Source of the DNA: DGNJ01 sp002388905
GTDB taxonomy: Bacteria > Pseudomonadota > Gammaproteobacteria > Pseudomonadales > Porticoccaceae
Assembly: GCA_036843405.1 (NCBI GenBank)
Contig: DAITSJ010000017.1
Span: 1-64,000 of the forward strand
DNA: 64,000 bases
Direction of reading: 5' to 3'
The first letter of the stretch is position 1. The number at the start of each line of letters is the position of its first letter. Both the position numbers and the translations under genes were made by a program. The notes below the pieces were generated by a model. That model was not told where the DNA came from. It saw only the letters and a list, made by a program, of their open reading frames with translations, and did no database searches. This document shows, piece after piece, positions 48,401-56,208 of the stretch.

Positions 48401-48508
48401 GCCATAGTCCACCACGGTCGCCTGGATCCGGGGGTTCATCTGCTGGGCAAGCCCTACAAGCGGGCGGAACTGGCGGAGAAGATCCGCGCCGTATTGGCGG
48501 AATCATAA
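45488..48508 (+). CDS. Membrane-bound multi-PAS hybrid histidine kinase
   Basis: A 1006-residue hybrid kinase. Three to four short hydrophobic helices (about residues 15-115) form an N-terminal membrane sensor of the kind with a conserved TPLGFAHGTLYVPLVVLAG segment. Four PAS domains follow (about 130-620). The HisKA domain has its phospho-His at about 646 (GGVAHDFNNLLTV), then an ATPase domain and a receiver domain with Asp937 (LLFTDVIMPGG). From the H-box on it is closely similar to the preceding kinase, indicating duplication. The ATG at 45488 follows GGGAG and is preferred to an ATT-like upstream extension. Confidence 0.9.
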   Translation: MSTTSIEKHTGHAGASRWHHLSLVGLVGIFVADFFTPLGFAHGTLYVPLVVLAGLGRSRRLVIAMAVAASLLTAIGALFSPPGFDLVYVVLNRLFSIGAIAVGGVLTVLALRHLEEMTDIHARLARSKAEVEEKNRLLEIASEVAHIGGWILDLQTKALHWSDEVCRFHGVPPGYTPTLEEGLQFTSPDHEDTRDKIRQCIEKGDDFDMEGEIIDRQGERHWVRSIGVPVRDDSGNVVRYQGAFQDITRQKTDEITLLESRRQFQVVANAIPQVIWTAGPDGIVDFVNKALFHYTGTPVPESRPGQEWLKAQHPDDRDQTMRRWEQAVATGSAHSTEFRMMRHDGKYRWHQVDAVPVRNDDGQIVKWCGTCIDIDDRVRLEKRSHRLARRLAVTLESITDGFIMFDREWHYTYINSEAERLMGRPREELLGKAAPDVFEQLPLLKEPYARALMDGEQVSIETYYPPFDTWFELHAYPSEQGLALYFRDISERKRNEARLRESEQRFERVATATSDAIWEWDLETGSLWWSEGLTALFGYAPGDIADLAAWADRIHPEDREFVMKDIGRFVETPDASHWRQDYRFLRKDGSVARVVDRGSLIRDDNGKAVRMVGGISDITERHEMSVQLQRSQRLEAVGQLTGGVAHDFNNLLTVILGNAELLETELGGDKRLQALAQMTRAAADRGAALTHRLLAFARRQPLEPRNLDVNRLVADMDSLLRRTLGADIDMELVRGGGLWHARVDPVQLEAALLNLCLNARDAMPNGGRLTIETANVRLGHDYARSHTDAEPGRYVMVAVSDTGTGIAPEHLSKVFDPFFTTKKAGRGSGLGLSMVYGFIKQSRGHVEVYSEEEQGTTVKMYLPLAEGPDIDEETEPQQQKVVGGGETILLVEDDDLVRDYAQNQLQDMGYRVISAADGRQALDALRTTSGIDLLFTDVIMPGGINGPELAERARQLSPPIKVLYTSGYTENAIVHHGRLDPGVHLLGKPYKRAELAEKIRAVLAES

Positions 48509-48517
48509 GGAGTAGTT

Positions 48518-49762
48518 ATGGCAGGAAAACGCCTCTTGATCCTCGACGACGACCCCCTGATCGGTCAAACCATCCAGTTTATCGCCGAGGATGCCGGTTT
48601 CGATTCCCATTTTACCGATGAGCCCGGCGAGTTCTTCCAAAAGCTTCAGGACTGGGGTCCCACCCACATTGCCCTGGACCTGGTCATGCCGCAGATGGAC
48701 GGCGTGGAAGTGATGGTGGAACTGTCGAGACTCGGCGTCGACGCCAGAATCATCATCACCAGCGGCGTCGGCAGCCGGGTCCTGGACGCGGCCAGGCGCT
48801 CCGCCACCGAGCATGGCCTCGATTTTGCCGGCGCCCTGGCCAAGCCTTTCTCCCCGGCCCGGCTCCAGGCATTGCTCACCGCCGAACCCGATAACCGTGC
48901 ACACCCGGGTGACGGTGGTGTACGGTCTCCACCCCACCGCATGCAGGAGAAACCCGCATTTCGGGTCACCGCCGAGGCCCTGGAACACGCCCTTGCCAAC
49001 CGGCAACTGCGTCTGGACTACCAGCCGAAGATCCGCTGCAATACCGGAGAAATCGCCGGCTTCGAGGCGCTTGTCCGCTGGCATCACCCGGAAGCCGGCC
49101 TTGTCATGCCCGACCGCTTCATTCCATTCGCCGAGGAAAATGGCTACATGGAGCGCCTTACGGAAGAAGTCCTGGAACAGGCCCTGGGGTGGTTTTATCG
49201 CTTCATGGCCGACTCGGGTGGCCCGACCGGCAATACGGGAGGCGGTGAGTCGCTTGAGCCCCATGTGTCCATCAACCTGTCCGCCAGAAACCTCAAGGAC
49301 ATGCAGTTCGCCGACCGTGTCGCGGCCAAATGCCAGGAGCTGGGCCTGGAAACCCGCCACGTTATCTTCGAACTGACGGAAACCAGTGCCATGGAGGACC
49401 CGGTGATTTCCCTGGATCTGCTCACCCGGTTGCGGGTCAAGGGCTTCAGCCTGTCCATCGACGATTTCGGGACCGGCTTTTCCTCCATGGTCCAGCTGGT
49501 GCGTCTGCCTTTTTCCGAGCTGAAAGTGGACAAGTCCTTCGTCATAAACGCCATGACATCCGAGGAGTCCCGTACCATCATCCGCTCCACCGTTGAGCTG
49601 GGCCAGAGTCTCGGTTTGCGGGTAACGGCGGAAGGGGTGGAAAATGCGCAGACCCTGGATTTACTCAGGGATATCGGCTGCGACCTGGCCCAGGGCTACC
49701 ACATCGCCCGCCCAATGAGCGAGGACGCCCTTGGCGACTGGCTGAACGAGCGGAAATCCTGA
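48518..49762 (+). CDS. Response regulator with EAL cyclic-di-GMP phosphodiesterase domain
   Basis: A 414-residue protein. The receiver domain (about 1-125) has phospho-acceptor Asp54 (IALDLVMPQMDG). The EAL domain (about 155-405) keeps the signature as FEALVRW, with DDFGTGFSS and the conserved KVDKSFV lysine segment, so it should hydrolyse c-di-GMP. It starts 9 nt after the second hybrid kinase behind AAGGAG, so it is probably the output partner of one or both kinases. It would oppose diguanylate cyclases such as the one at 2056-3495. Confidence 0.92.
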   Translation: MAGKRLLILDDDPLIGQTIQFIAEDAGFDSHFTDEPGEFFQKLQDWGPTHIALDLVMPQMDGVEVMVELSRLGVDARIIITSGVGSRVLDAARRSATEHGLDFAGALAKPFSPARLQALLTAEPDNRAHPGDGGVRSPPHRMQEKPAFRVTAEALEHALANRQLRLDYQPKIRCNTGEIAGFEALVRWHHPEAGLVMPDRFIPFAEENGYMERLTEEVLEQALGWFYRFMADSGGPTGNTGGGESLEPHVSINLSARNLKDMQFADRVAAKCQELGLETRHVIFELTETSAMEDPVISLDLLTRLRVKGFSLSIDDFGTGFSSMVQLVRLPFSELKVDKSFVINAMTSEESRTIIRSTVELGQSLGLRVTAEGVENAQTLDLLRDIGCDLAQGYHIARPMSEDALGDWLNERKS

Positions 49763-49906
49763 CGGGCCCGCATCGCCAGGCGGATCCGAAACCTCAACCC
49801 GCGACTCCCACGGGGTCTGGCCTCGACAGCCATGCCCCGGCATCATCCCGGCCCGAAAACCGTCAATCGGCTATCCTTTCCCGTACCTCCGGTGAAGGCA
49901 ATCCCT

Positions 49907-51523
49907 ATGGCTGAAATGACACTGGAAAACCACGAACGGCTGGCGGAGAACCTGCTGGCGTATTTCCGGGAGCGGGCCCCGAAGGCGGAGCTTATACAGA
50001 CCCATATCTCCAGCGTTATCCTCGCCGGCGACTATGCCTATAAAATAAAAAAGCCCGTCGACCTCCAATTCCTCGATTTTTCCACCCTGGCCAGGCGCAA
50101 GTTCTATTGCCAGGAAGAGTTGCGCCTGAACCGCCGCCTGGCGCCGGAACTTTATGTCGACGTCCAGGCTATCGCCGGCACGGTTGACAGGCCGGAACCA
50201 GGGGGCGATGGACCGGCCATTGACTACCTCGTGCGCATGCGACGCTTTCGCCAGCAAAACCAGCTCGACCGCCTGCTGACGGGGGGAAATTTTCCCGTGC
50301 AACGGATGGACGAACTGGCAACCCTGATCGCGGACTTCCACGAAAAGGCGGCGCGCGCCAATGTCGACGCCGATGCCGGCGATCCGGCAGCCCTCTGGGC
50401 ACCGGTACAGCAGAATTTCGACCAACTCCGGGAACTGATCGACGACGGGAAGCAGCGCAACCGGCTTGAGACCCTGCGGCAGTGGAGCCAGCGTCGGTTC
50501 CGGCAGTTGAAAGCCACGTTCAGGGCACGCAAGGCGGCCGGACTGATCCGGGAAGGTCACGGCGATATGCATTTGCGCAACATCGCCCTGATGGAAGACC
50601 GGTTTGTTATTTTCGACGGCATCGAGTTCAACGAGTCATTTCGCTGGATCGACGTGATCGACGACCTGGCTTTCCTGATCATGGACCTGCGCGGCCGCGG
50701 CCTCAACGCCTGGGCCAATCGCCTGCTCAACCGCTACCTGGAAATCACGGGGGACTACGGCGGCCTGGAGGTTCTGGCTTTTTACACCGTCTACCGGGCC
50801 CTGGTCAGGGTCAAGGTGGGAGCCATACGCCTGGCCGAATCCCGCCTGGATGCCCGGCAGCGACAGCGGGTGGCGCAGGAACTGGACCGGGACCTGGCGC
50901 TGGCCGAATCCCTGACCCGGCCTGGAACGACCTATGTGGCGATCACCCACGGTGTATCCGGTTCCGGCAAAAGCACCGCCGCTCTCTGGCTGGTGGAAAC
51001 TTTCGGCGCCATTCGCCTGCGTTCGGACGCCGAGCGCCAGCGCCTATTCGCCACAGCCCGCTCCAAAGAGGGCGACTCCGTCAACAGCGGCCGCTACAGC
51101 CCGAAAACGACCCGTGCTCTCTACGAGCACCTGGCCGGCCTGGCCAAACGCATCGTGGAACTGGGCCATGGCGTCATTGTCGACGCCAGCTTTCTCAAGC
51201 AATACCAGCGCAACCTGTTGGCCCGTGTGGCGGAATCACTGAACATCCCCTGGATCATTGTCGACATGCAATGCCGGCGGGAAATCGCCGCAAGGCGCAT
51301 CCACCGGCGCCGGGCGGAGGGGACCGATATTTCGGAAGCCGATGGCCGGGTACTGGACATGCAACTGGAAACCGCCGAACCGCTGGACGCCGGCGAGCGG
51401 GACAGCGCCATCGACGGCGATTGCGCCGAGGCAGAGGCAAGGAATGGCGTGGAAGCGGCGTTCGCCGGGGCCGCCGGCCTGCCACCACCCGAGGGTGCCA
51501 GGTACGGAGGGCGCAGCCAATGA
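49907..51523 (+). CDS. Fusion of APH-like kinase and AAA-type nucleotide kinase
   Basis: A 538-residue two-domain protein. The N-terminal part (about 1-330) is an aminoglycoside-phosphotransferase-fold kinase (COG2187 type), with catalytic GHGDMHLRNIAL (about residue 216) and magnesium site FDGIEFNESFRWIDVIDDLAFL. The C-terminal part (about 340-510) is a P-loop kinase with Walker A GVSGSGKSTAALWL (about 348) and Walker B VIVDASFL. Such fusions are widespread in proteobacteria; the substrate is not established. The ATG at 49907 is preferred over an upstream in-frame start at 49832. It overlaps the PP2C gene by 4 nt. Confidence 0.85.
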   Translation: MAEMTLENHERLAENLLAYFRERAPKAELIQTHISSVILAGDYAYKIKKPVDLQFLDFSTLARRKFYCQEELRLNRRLAPELYVDVQAIAGTVDRPEPGGDGPAIDYLVRMRRFRQQNQLDRLLTGGNFPVQRMDELATLIADFHEKAARANVDADAGDPAALWAPVQQNFDQLRELIDDGKQRNRLETLRQWSQRRFRQLKATFRARKAAGLIREGHGDMHLRNIALMEDRFVIFDGIEFNESFRWIDVIDDLAFLIMDLRGRGLNAWANRLLNRYLEITGDYGGLEVLAFYTVYRALVRVKVGAIRLAESRLDARQRQRVAQELDRDLALAESLTRPGTTYVAITHGVSGSGKSTAALWLVETFGAIRLRSDAERQRLFATARSKEGDSVNSGRYSPKTTRALYEHLAGLAKRIVELGHGVIVDASFLKQYQRNLLARVAESLNIPWIIVDMQCRREIAARRIHRRRAEGTDISEADGRVLDMQLETAEPLDAGERDSAIDGDCAEAEARNGVEAAFAGAAGLPPPEGARYGGRSQ

Positions 51524-52266
51524 CTCTTGTGATCGAACAGCCCCGGACAATCTACGGCCAGGGCCGACGCTCCCGCAACGAAGACAGCCTGTACCCCGAA
51601 CCCGGCCGCGCCAACACCGGGGACAGTCTCTTTATGGTCTGCGACGGCATGGGCGGCCCGCCCCAGGGTGACGTTGCCAGCCGGTTGTGCTGTACCACCG
51701 TGGCCCGCTACTTTCGGGAAAAGCATAACCCGCCCGCCACCCAGTCGCTGGTAGACGAAGCGCTCCGGAGCGTTTTCGACGCGCTCCGGGACCATGTGGC
51801 ACGACACCCCGAGGGGGCCGGGTTGGGGACTACCTTCACCTTCCTGCAGTTGAGCGGCGACAGCGCCTTTCTGGCCTGGTGCGGCGACAGCCGGCTCTAT
51901 CACCTGAGGGAGGGCGCTATTCACTTTCGCAGCCGGGACCACTCCCTGGTCCAGGCCATGGTCGATGCCGGGGAACTCAGTGCCCCGGAGGCCAGCCGCC
52001 ACCCGTTGAGCAATGTCGTGACCCGGGCCGTCACCGCCGACCAGCCCGTTCAGGCGGACTGCCACAGTGTCCGGCCCCGGCCCGGCGACCGGTTTTTTCT
52101 TTGCAGCGACGGTGTTTTCGATGCTTTTGACGAAGAAGCGCTCAAACAGTTACTGGCCCGGCCGGACAGCGCAGCCATCGCCCGGGAACTGGAGGACCAT
52201 TGCGCCCGTTTGTGCAGCGACAACTACGCCGCCTACCTGGTCACCGTTGCCCGCATCGATGACTGA
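51520..52266 (+). CDS. PP2C-type serine/threonine protein phosphatase
   Basis: A 248-residue metal-dependent phosphatase (PPM/Stp type). The metal-binding aspartates lie in RRSRNEDSLYPEP, MVCDGMGGPPQGDVAS, WCGDSRLYHL and FFLCSDGVFDAFDEE. No transmembrane segment or extra domain. It is translationally coupled (ATGA) to the APH/AAA fusion kinase, so the two may act on a common phosphorylated target. That pairing is inference. Confidence 0.9.
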   Translation: MTLVIEQPRTIYGQGRRSRNEDSLYPEPGRANTGDSLFMVCDGMGGPPQGDVASRLCCTTVARYFREKHNPPATQSLVDEALRSVFDALRDHVARHPEGAGLGTTFTFLQLSGDSAFLAWCGDSRLYHLREGAIHFRSRDHSLVQAMVDAGELSAPEASRHPLSNVVTRAVTADQPVQADCHSVRPRPGDRFFLCSDGVFDAFDEEALKQLLARPDSAAIARELEDHCARLCSDNYAAYLVTVARIDD

Positions 52267-52385
52267 AAACCACTGGCCAAAGGCCCGTACCAGGTGCCGC
52301 TTCTGTCTCGTCGCAATTGGCTTTATGATCAATAAACCGCCTGCCGAAAGGCGGCCCGACACTATTCCTGACGGGGAAGGTCACC

Positions 52386-52646
52386 ATGAGCGGACATGTG
52401 AAGCACAGTGAACGGCGAAAAGGCCTGCCGGCGGTACCGCCGAGGTTCGAGCGGGAAAAACTGCTGAACGTGGCGCAGTTGCTCAGCATCCGCCAACTGG
52501 AGCAGGCAGGCTGGATATTAACCATAGTAAGGCGCATCGACCTGGATGAACCCGTCGCCCTTCTGAAAAATGCCGGCGGCAGCCGGTGGAAGGCCGTAGC
52601 GGCCGATGGCTCCGTTATCGACGATCCCGAGATCCCTCCCCGTTAA
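52386..52646 (+). CDS. Small conserved-looking hypothetical protein
   Basis: An 86-residue soluble protein I do not recognise. It has a basic N-terminus (VKHSERRKG), a helical segment NVAQLLSIRQLEQAGWILTIVRR, and a C-terminal part that looks like a short beta-hairpin (WKAVAADGSVIDDP). A GGGGAAGG site precedes the ATG and base composition fits a coding gene. It follows PP2C by about 120 nt. A 20-bp palindrome lies about 30 nt after its stop. Confidence 0.65.
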   Translation: MSGHVKHSERRKGLPAVPPRFEREKLLNVAQLLSIRQLEQAGWILTIVRRIDLDEPVALLKNAGGSRWKAVAADGSVIDDPEIPPR

Positions 52647-52677
52647 CCGGACACTTCATAAGGGGTGTTGATGGTTG

Positions 52678-52697
52678 CACGACCGGAACCGGTCGTG
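52678..52697 (+). repeat. Perfect 20-bp palindrome after the 86-aa gene
   Basis: CACGACCGGAACCGGTCGTG is a complete palindrome 32 nt after the stop codon. It could be a transcript end (no T-run follows) or a protein-binding site. The 312-nt gap 52647-52958 also contains a solitary MITE end and the katG terminator, and nothing else recognisable. Confidence 0.6.
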
Positions 52698-52868
52698 TAA
52701 CGGGGCGCTTGGTCCGGCATAATTTTGACAGGGTAATATGCTTGATTTTCAGACTCGCATTCTGCGGAACACCATCTGTCAGTCGATAGATATCCGCGTC
52801 CTCCCGGGCGGTATTGGCGCGGACAGACTCCCAATGGAAAAGTTGTTCGGCCGCTTTCACCTACCTTG

Positions 52869-52893
52869 TTAGGGCCTGTTCACACTAATTGGA
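52869..52893. repeat. Solitary end of the 25.8-kb MITE family
   Basis: GGCCTGTTCACACTAATTGGA (the 21 bases 52873-52893) matches the left end of the element at 25850 in 20 of 21 positions and is preceded by TTAG, again a YTAR tetramer. No matching right end was found nearby, so this is a truncated copy or a remnant after deletion. Confidence 0.75.
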
Positions 52894-52903
52894 AGCCCCG
52901 TCT

Positions 52904-52933
52904 GAAAAAAAGCAGGTGGGGAACAGCCCCACC
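52904..52933 (-). terminator. Rho-independent terminator of katG
   Basis: GGTGGGG (52915-52921) pairs with CCCCACC (52927-52933) around a five-base loop. On the minus strand it is followed by TGC and then seven T residues. It lies 26 nt after the katG stop. Confidence 0.9.
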
Positions 52934-52958
52934 CATATAATCGCACCAAACAGCCGCT

Positions 52959-55133
52959 CTAATTGAGATCGAAACGGTCGGCGTTCATGACTTTGGTCCA
53001 GGCTTTCACGAAGTCCCCAACAAACTTTTCCTCCGCATCGTCCTGCGCGTACACCTCGGCATAAGAGCGGAGAATCGCGTTCGAGCCGAAGACCAGATCG
53101 AGCCGGGTTGCGGTCCATTTCACCTCACCGCTTTTGCGATCGCGGATTTCGTAAATGCCCTTGTCCGCCGGAACCCACTCAAAGCTCATGTCGGTCAGGT
53201 TGACGAAAAAGTCGCTGGTCAGGGCACCTTCGCGGCCGGTGAACACGCCGTGTTTCGTGCCCCCATGATTGGTGCCGAGAACCCGCATGCCGCCCACCAG
53301 CACGGTCATCTCCGGTGCCGTCAGGCCCATCAGTTGGCTGCGGTCGAGCATCAACTCTTCCGGGGTGACGATATAGTCCTTCTTGAGCCAGTTGCGATAG
53401 CCGTCGGCGAGCGGTTCAAGCACGTCAAACGAATCCGCGTCCGTCATCTCGTCAGTTGCGTCACCGCGACCCGGTTGAAATGGCACCGATATGTCATGGC
53501 CAGCCGCTTTGGCTGCCTGTTCGATGCCCACGCTGCCCGCCAGGACGATCACGTCGGCAATACTGGCGCCGTATTCATCCGCAATGGGCTCCAGCACACC
53601 CAGCACCCTGGCGAGGCGATCCGGCTCGTTGCCTTCCCAGTCCTTCTGCGGGGCAAGGCGGATACGGGCACCGTTGGCGCCGCCGCGCATGTCGGACCCA
53701 CGGAAGGTACGGGCGCTGTCCCAGGCCGTTGACACCAACTCGGCGATGGACAGCCCGCTGGCGGCGATCCTGGACTTCACGGCACCGATGTCGTAGCGGG
53801 TGGGGCCGGCGGGGATCGGGTCCTGCCAGATCAGGTCTTCCTCGGGAACATCCGGGCCCACGTAACGGGCTTTCGGGCCCATGTCCCGGTGGGTCAGCTT
53901 GAACCAGGCGCGGGCGAAGGCATCCTGAAAGCGTTCCGGATCCTTGCGGAAGCGTTCCATGATCTCCCGGTACACCGGGTCCATCTTCATGGCCATATCG
54001 GCGTCGGTCATAATCGGATTGTGGCGGATGGAGGGGTCCGTGGCGTCCACCGGCTTGTCCTCTTCCCTGATATCCACCGGCTCCCACTGGAAAGCCCCGG
54101 CCGGACTCTTCCTCGACTCCCACTCATGGTCGAGGAGCATATCGAAATAACCCATATCGAACCTGGTCGGCTCTTTCGTCCAGGCCCCCTCGATGCCGGA
54201 GGTGACGGCGTTGGCGGCCTTGCCGCCCATGTTCGGGTTGGACCAGCCAAAGCCCTGTTCCTCAACGGGCGCGGATTCGGGATCCGGACCCAGGGCTTCC
54301 GCATCGCCATTTCCGTGACACTTGCCGACGGTGTGGCCGCCGGCGGTCAGCGCAACGGTTTCCTCGTCGTCCATGGCCATGCGGGCAAACGTTTCGCGCA
54401 CCTGCTCCGCGGATTTAAGCGGGTCCGGCTTGCCGTTGACCCCTTCCGGGTTGACGTAGATGAGTCCCATCTGCACCGCGGCGAGGGGATTTTCCATGGT
54501 GGCGGGATCGTCGACATCACCGTAGCGCTCATCGCTCGGGGCCAACCACTCCTTTTCGGCACCCCAATAGGTATCCTTTTCCGGATGCCAGATATCCTCG
54601 CGACCGAAAGCGAAGCCGAAGGTCTTCAGGCCCATGGATTCATAGGCGATGTTGCCGGCCAGAATGATCAGGTCGGCCCAGGAGACCTTGTTGCCGTACT
54701 TTTTCTTGATGGGCCAAAGCAGGCGGCGGGCCTTGTCGAGGCTGACATTGTCCGGCCAGGAATTCAGGGGCGCGAAGCGCTGGTTGCCGCTACCGCCCCC
54801 GCCACGACCATCGGCCAGCCGGTACGAACCGGCCGCGTGCCAGGCCATTCGGATCATCAGGCCGCCATAATGGCCCCAGTCGGCGGGCCACCAGGCCTGG
54901 CTGTCGGTCATCAGGGCGTGCATGTCTTTCTTGAGCGCTTCGATGTCGAGCTTTTTGAGTTCTTCGCGATAATCGAAGTCCTCGCCCATGGGGTTCGTTT
55001 TCGTATCGTGCTGGTGAAGGATGTCCAGATTGAGGGCGTTGGGCCACCAATCCATGTTCGATGTACCAACTGACGTATTGCCGCCGTGCATCACGGGACA
55101 CTTTCCGCCGGAACTGTTCGCACCGCTATTCAT
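52959..55133 (-). CDS. katG: Catalase-peroxidase
   Basis: A 724-residue bifunctional heme enzyme that removes hydrogen peroxide. The distal-site residues Arg95, Trp98 and His99 are in RMAWHAAGSYR, and the proximal heme ligand His267 in GGHTVGKCHG. The Trp98-Tyr226-Met252 set needed for the catalase-type cross-link is present (MGLIYVNPEG; ETFARMAMDDEE). Two peroxidase-like halves are intact. The N-terminus has no signal peptide, so it is cytoplasmic. It has its own terminator and an AT-rich upstream region (about 55270-55340). Confidence 0.97.
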   Translation of the reverse strand: MNSGANSSGGKCPVMHGGNTSVGTSNMDWWPNALNLDILHQHDTKTNPMGEDFDYREELKKLDIEALKKDMHALMTDSQAWWPADWGHYGGLMIRMAWHAAGSYRLADGRGGGGSGNQRFAPLNSWPDNVSLDKARRLLWPIKKKYGNKVSWADLIILAGNIAYESMGLKTFGFAFGREDIWHPEKDTYWGAEKEWLAPSDERYGDVDDPATMENPLAAVQMGLIYVNPEGVNGKPDPLKSAEQVRETFARMAMDDEETVALTAGGHTVGKCHGNGDAEALGPDPESAPVEEQGFGWSNPNMGGKAANAVTSGIEGAWTKEPTRFDMGYFDMLLDHEWESRKSPAGAFQWEPVDIREEDKPVDATDPSIRHNPIMTDADMAMKMDPVYREIMERFRKDPERFQDAFARAWFKLTHRDMGPKARYVGPDVPEEDLIWQDPIPAGPTRYDIGAVKSRIAASGLSIAELVSTAWDSARTFRGSDMRGGANGARIRLAPQKDWEGNEPDRLARVLGVLEPIADEYGASIADVIVLAGSVGIEQAAKAAGHDISVPFQPGRGDATDEMTDADSFDVLEPLADGYRNWLKKDYIVTPEELMLDRSQLMGLTAPEMTVLVGGMRVLGTNHGGTKHGVFTGREGALTSDFFVNLTDMSFEWVPADKGIYEIRDRKSGEVKWTATRLDLVFGSNAILRSYAEVYAQDDAEEKFVGDFVKAWTKVMNADRFDLN

Positions 55134-56208
55134 AGTCCAGTCTCCTTATCAAATTGCCCATTACGGGAATGCTGTACCGTCCAGTGACGCCGTCGTCGGC
55201 CGACTGCTCGTATGCCTGGAGCCTGCGTCCAAGGCTACTCGAACGGGAAGTAACGCTTGCCACTAACTACAGCCTACGAAACCATATTGAATTTTTATAA
55301 TTTATTATATAGATGGGATTAATATCTTTTATCAATGGACGGACATGGTTCCAGGCTTCAGTTTCAGCTAGCAACCTCGCCTGGCAGTAATACCCAAAGT
55401 GCACAATGAACCGAGGGCGTCTCCTGCCAGGTCGACGTGCAGGCAATCATCCGCAGTCCATCGGCTCCGGACCGACAATCACCGAAGGCCGAATATTGCG
55501 CTGGGAGACATCTCCCAAGAAAAATTGGCCATGGCGGCCTTTCCGTGAACAACCTTATGGGTTTACACAGCTAGTGGGCCATGCGCAAAATAAGGTAACA
55601 GATCACTTCGCCAGACAACGCGTCTCTGCGTTGAGAAAGTTTGACATAGCGCCACTATGCCTGCACTTTCTCGCCTTGATCCGCGCTATCTGGCTGTGCT
55701 TCTTAGTCACCTTATTTCACGCATGGCCCACTAGAGTGCCGTTACAAGAAGGAGATTGTTAGTATTTTGGTGCCAAAAATTTACAACTGGATGGCGATGG
55801 CACCGAAAGGGAAATAAACCGATCTGGACCAAACCGGGAGTTTCAGACACAAAAATACCGGACCGGCGGTCATTCGGCACCAAACCGATTAGCCAAATTT
55901 TGCTGAGTTTCGACGTGGAACTAACCTCAAACAGTCCATGAAGATCATCGGTCATTGGTAGGCAAGGTGGTCTCAAGAGGAGGAATACTCCCCCCTTCAC
56001 TTTCCCAGTCGGCTAACGCCGGACGTTGTGGCGCTTGCACGCCACAAGGATTCTGTGGTGGCTGTGGCGAATCAATCGCCGGATTCGTGCCGTCGCTACG
56101 CACCGACAGAGGAGAAAAACACCTGTTGTCATTCATCACACTGTCCACCTCTGAATGAGAATCTATAATCGCATTGGCTTGTCAGTGCATCCGAGCCGCT
56201 GACTTGGG
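55134..56208. other. Gene-poor, repeat-rich stretch between katG and the OmpA-like gene
   Basis: A 1,075-nt stretch with no convincing gene. It holds an AT-rich patch (about 55280-55335) that should contain the katG promoter, a 164-bp palindromic element (55571-55734), and further short inverted repeats: TTTTGGTGCCAAAA near 55773, and TTTGGTGCC inverted again as GGCACCAAA near 55880. Short open frames around 55945-56158 exist on both strands but have no ribosome sites or family resemblance. Base composition is lower in GC than the flanking core genes. Confidence 0.6.
55571..55734. mobile_element. Second MITE-like element, a 164-bp near-palindrome bounded by CTAG
   Basis: The left arm starting CTAGTGGGCCATGCG (55571) is repeated in inverted form ending at 55734. 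The outer 29 bases match in 26 positions. Further inner blocks also pair: GCCAGA, CGCG, GAGAAAGT and CATAG on the left, with their complements on the right. The whole element could fold into one long hairpin. Both ends carry CTAG, the same tetramer that flanks the element at 25846. No protein is encoded. Confidence 0.78.

Noticed and set aside
50482..51519. In-frame upstream extension of the PP2C gene
   Set aside because: It lies entirely inside the APH/AAA fusion gene in another frame. The ATG at 51520 has its own GGAGG site and opens the PP2C domain directly.
55310..55345. ATAG-N7-TAAT-N7-ATCA spacing upstream of katG as an OxyR site
   Set aside because: Only one of the ATAG/CTAT quarter-sites fits; in an AT-rich patch such spacing is expected by chance.
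55945..56158. Overlapping short frames on both strands, one Cys-rich (CGACTPQGFCGGCG)
   Set aside because: No ribosome site, no family resemblance, and they lie in repeat-rich non-coding DNA. The cysteine spacing alone is not enough.
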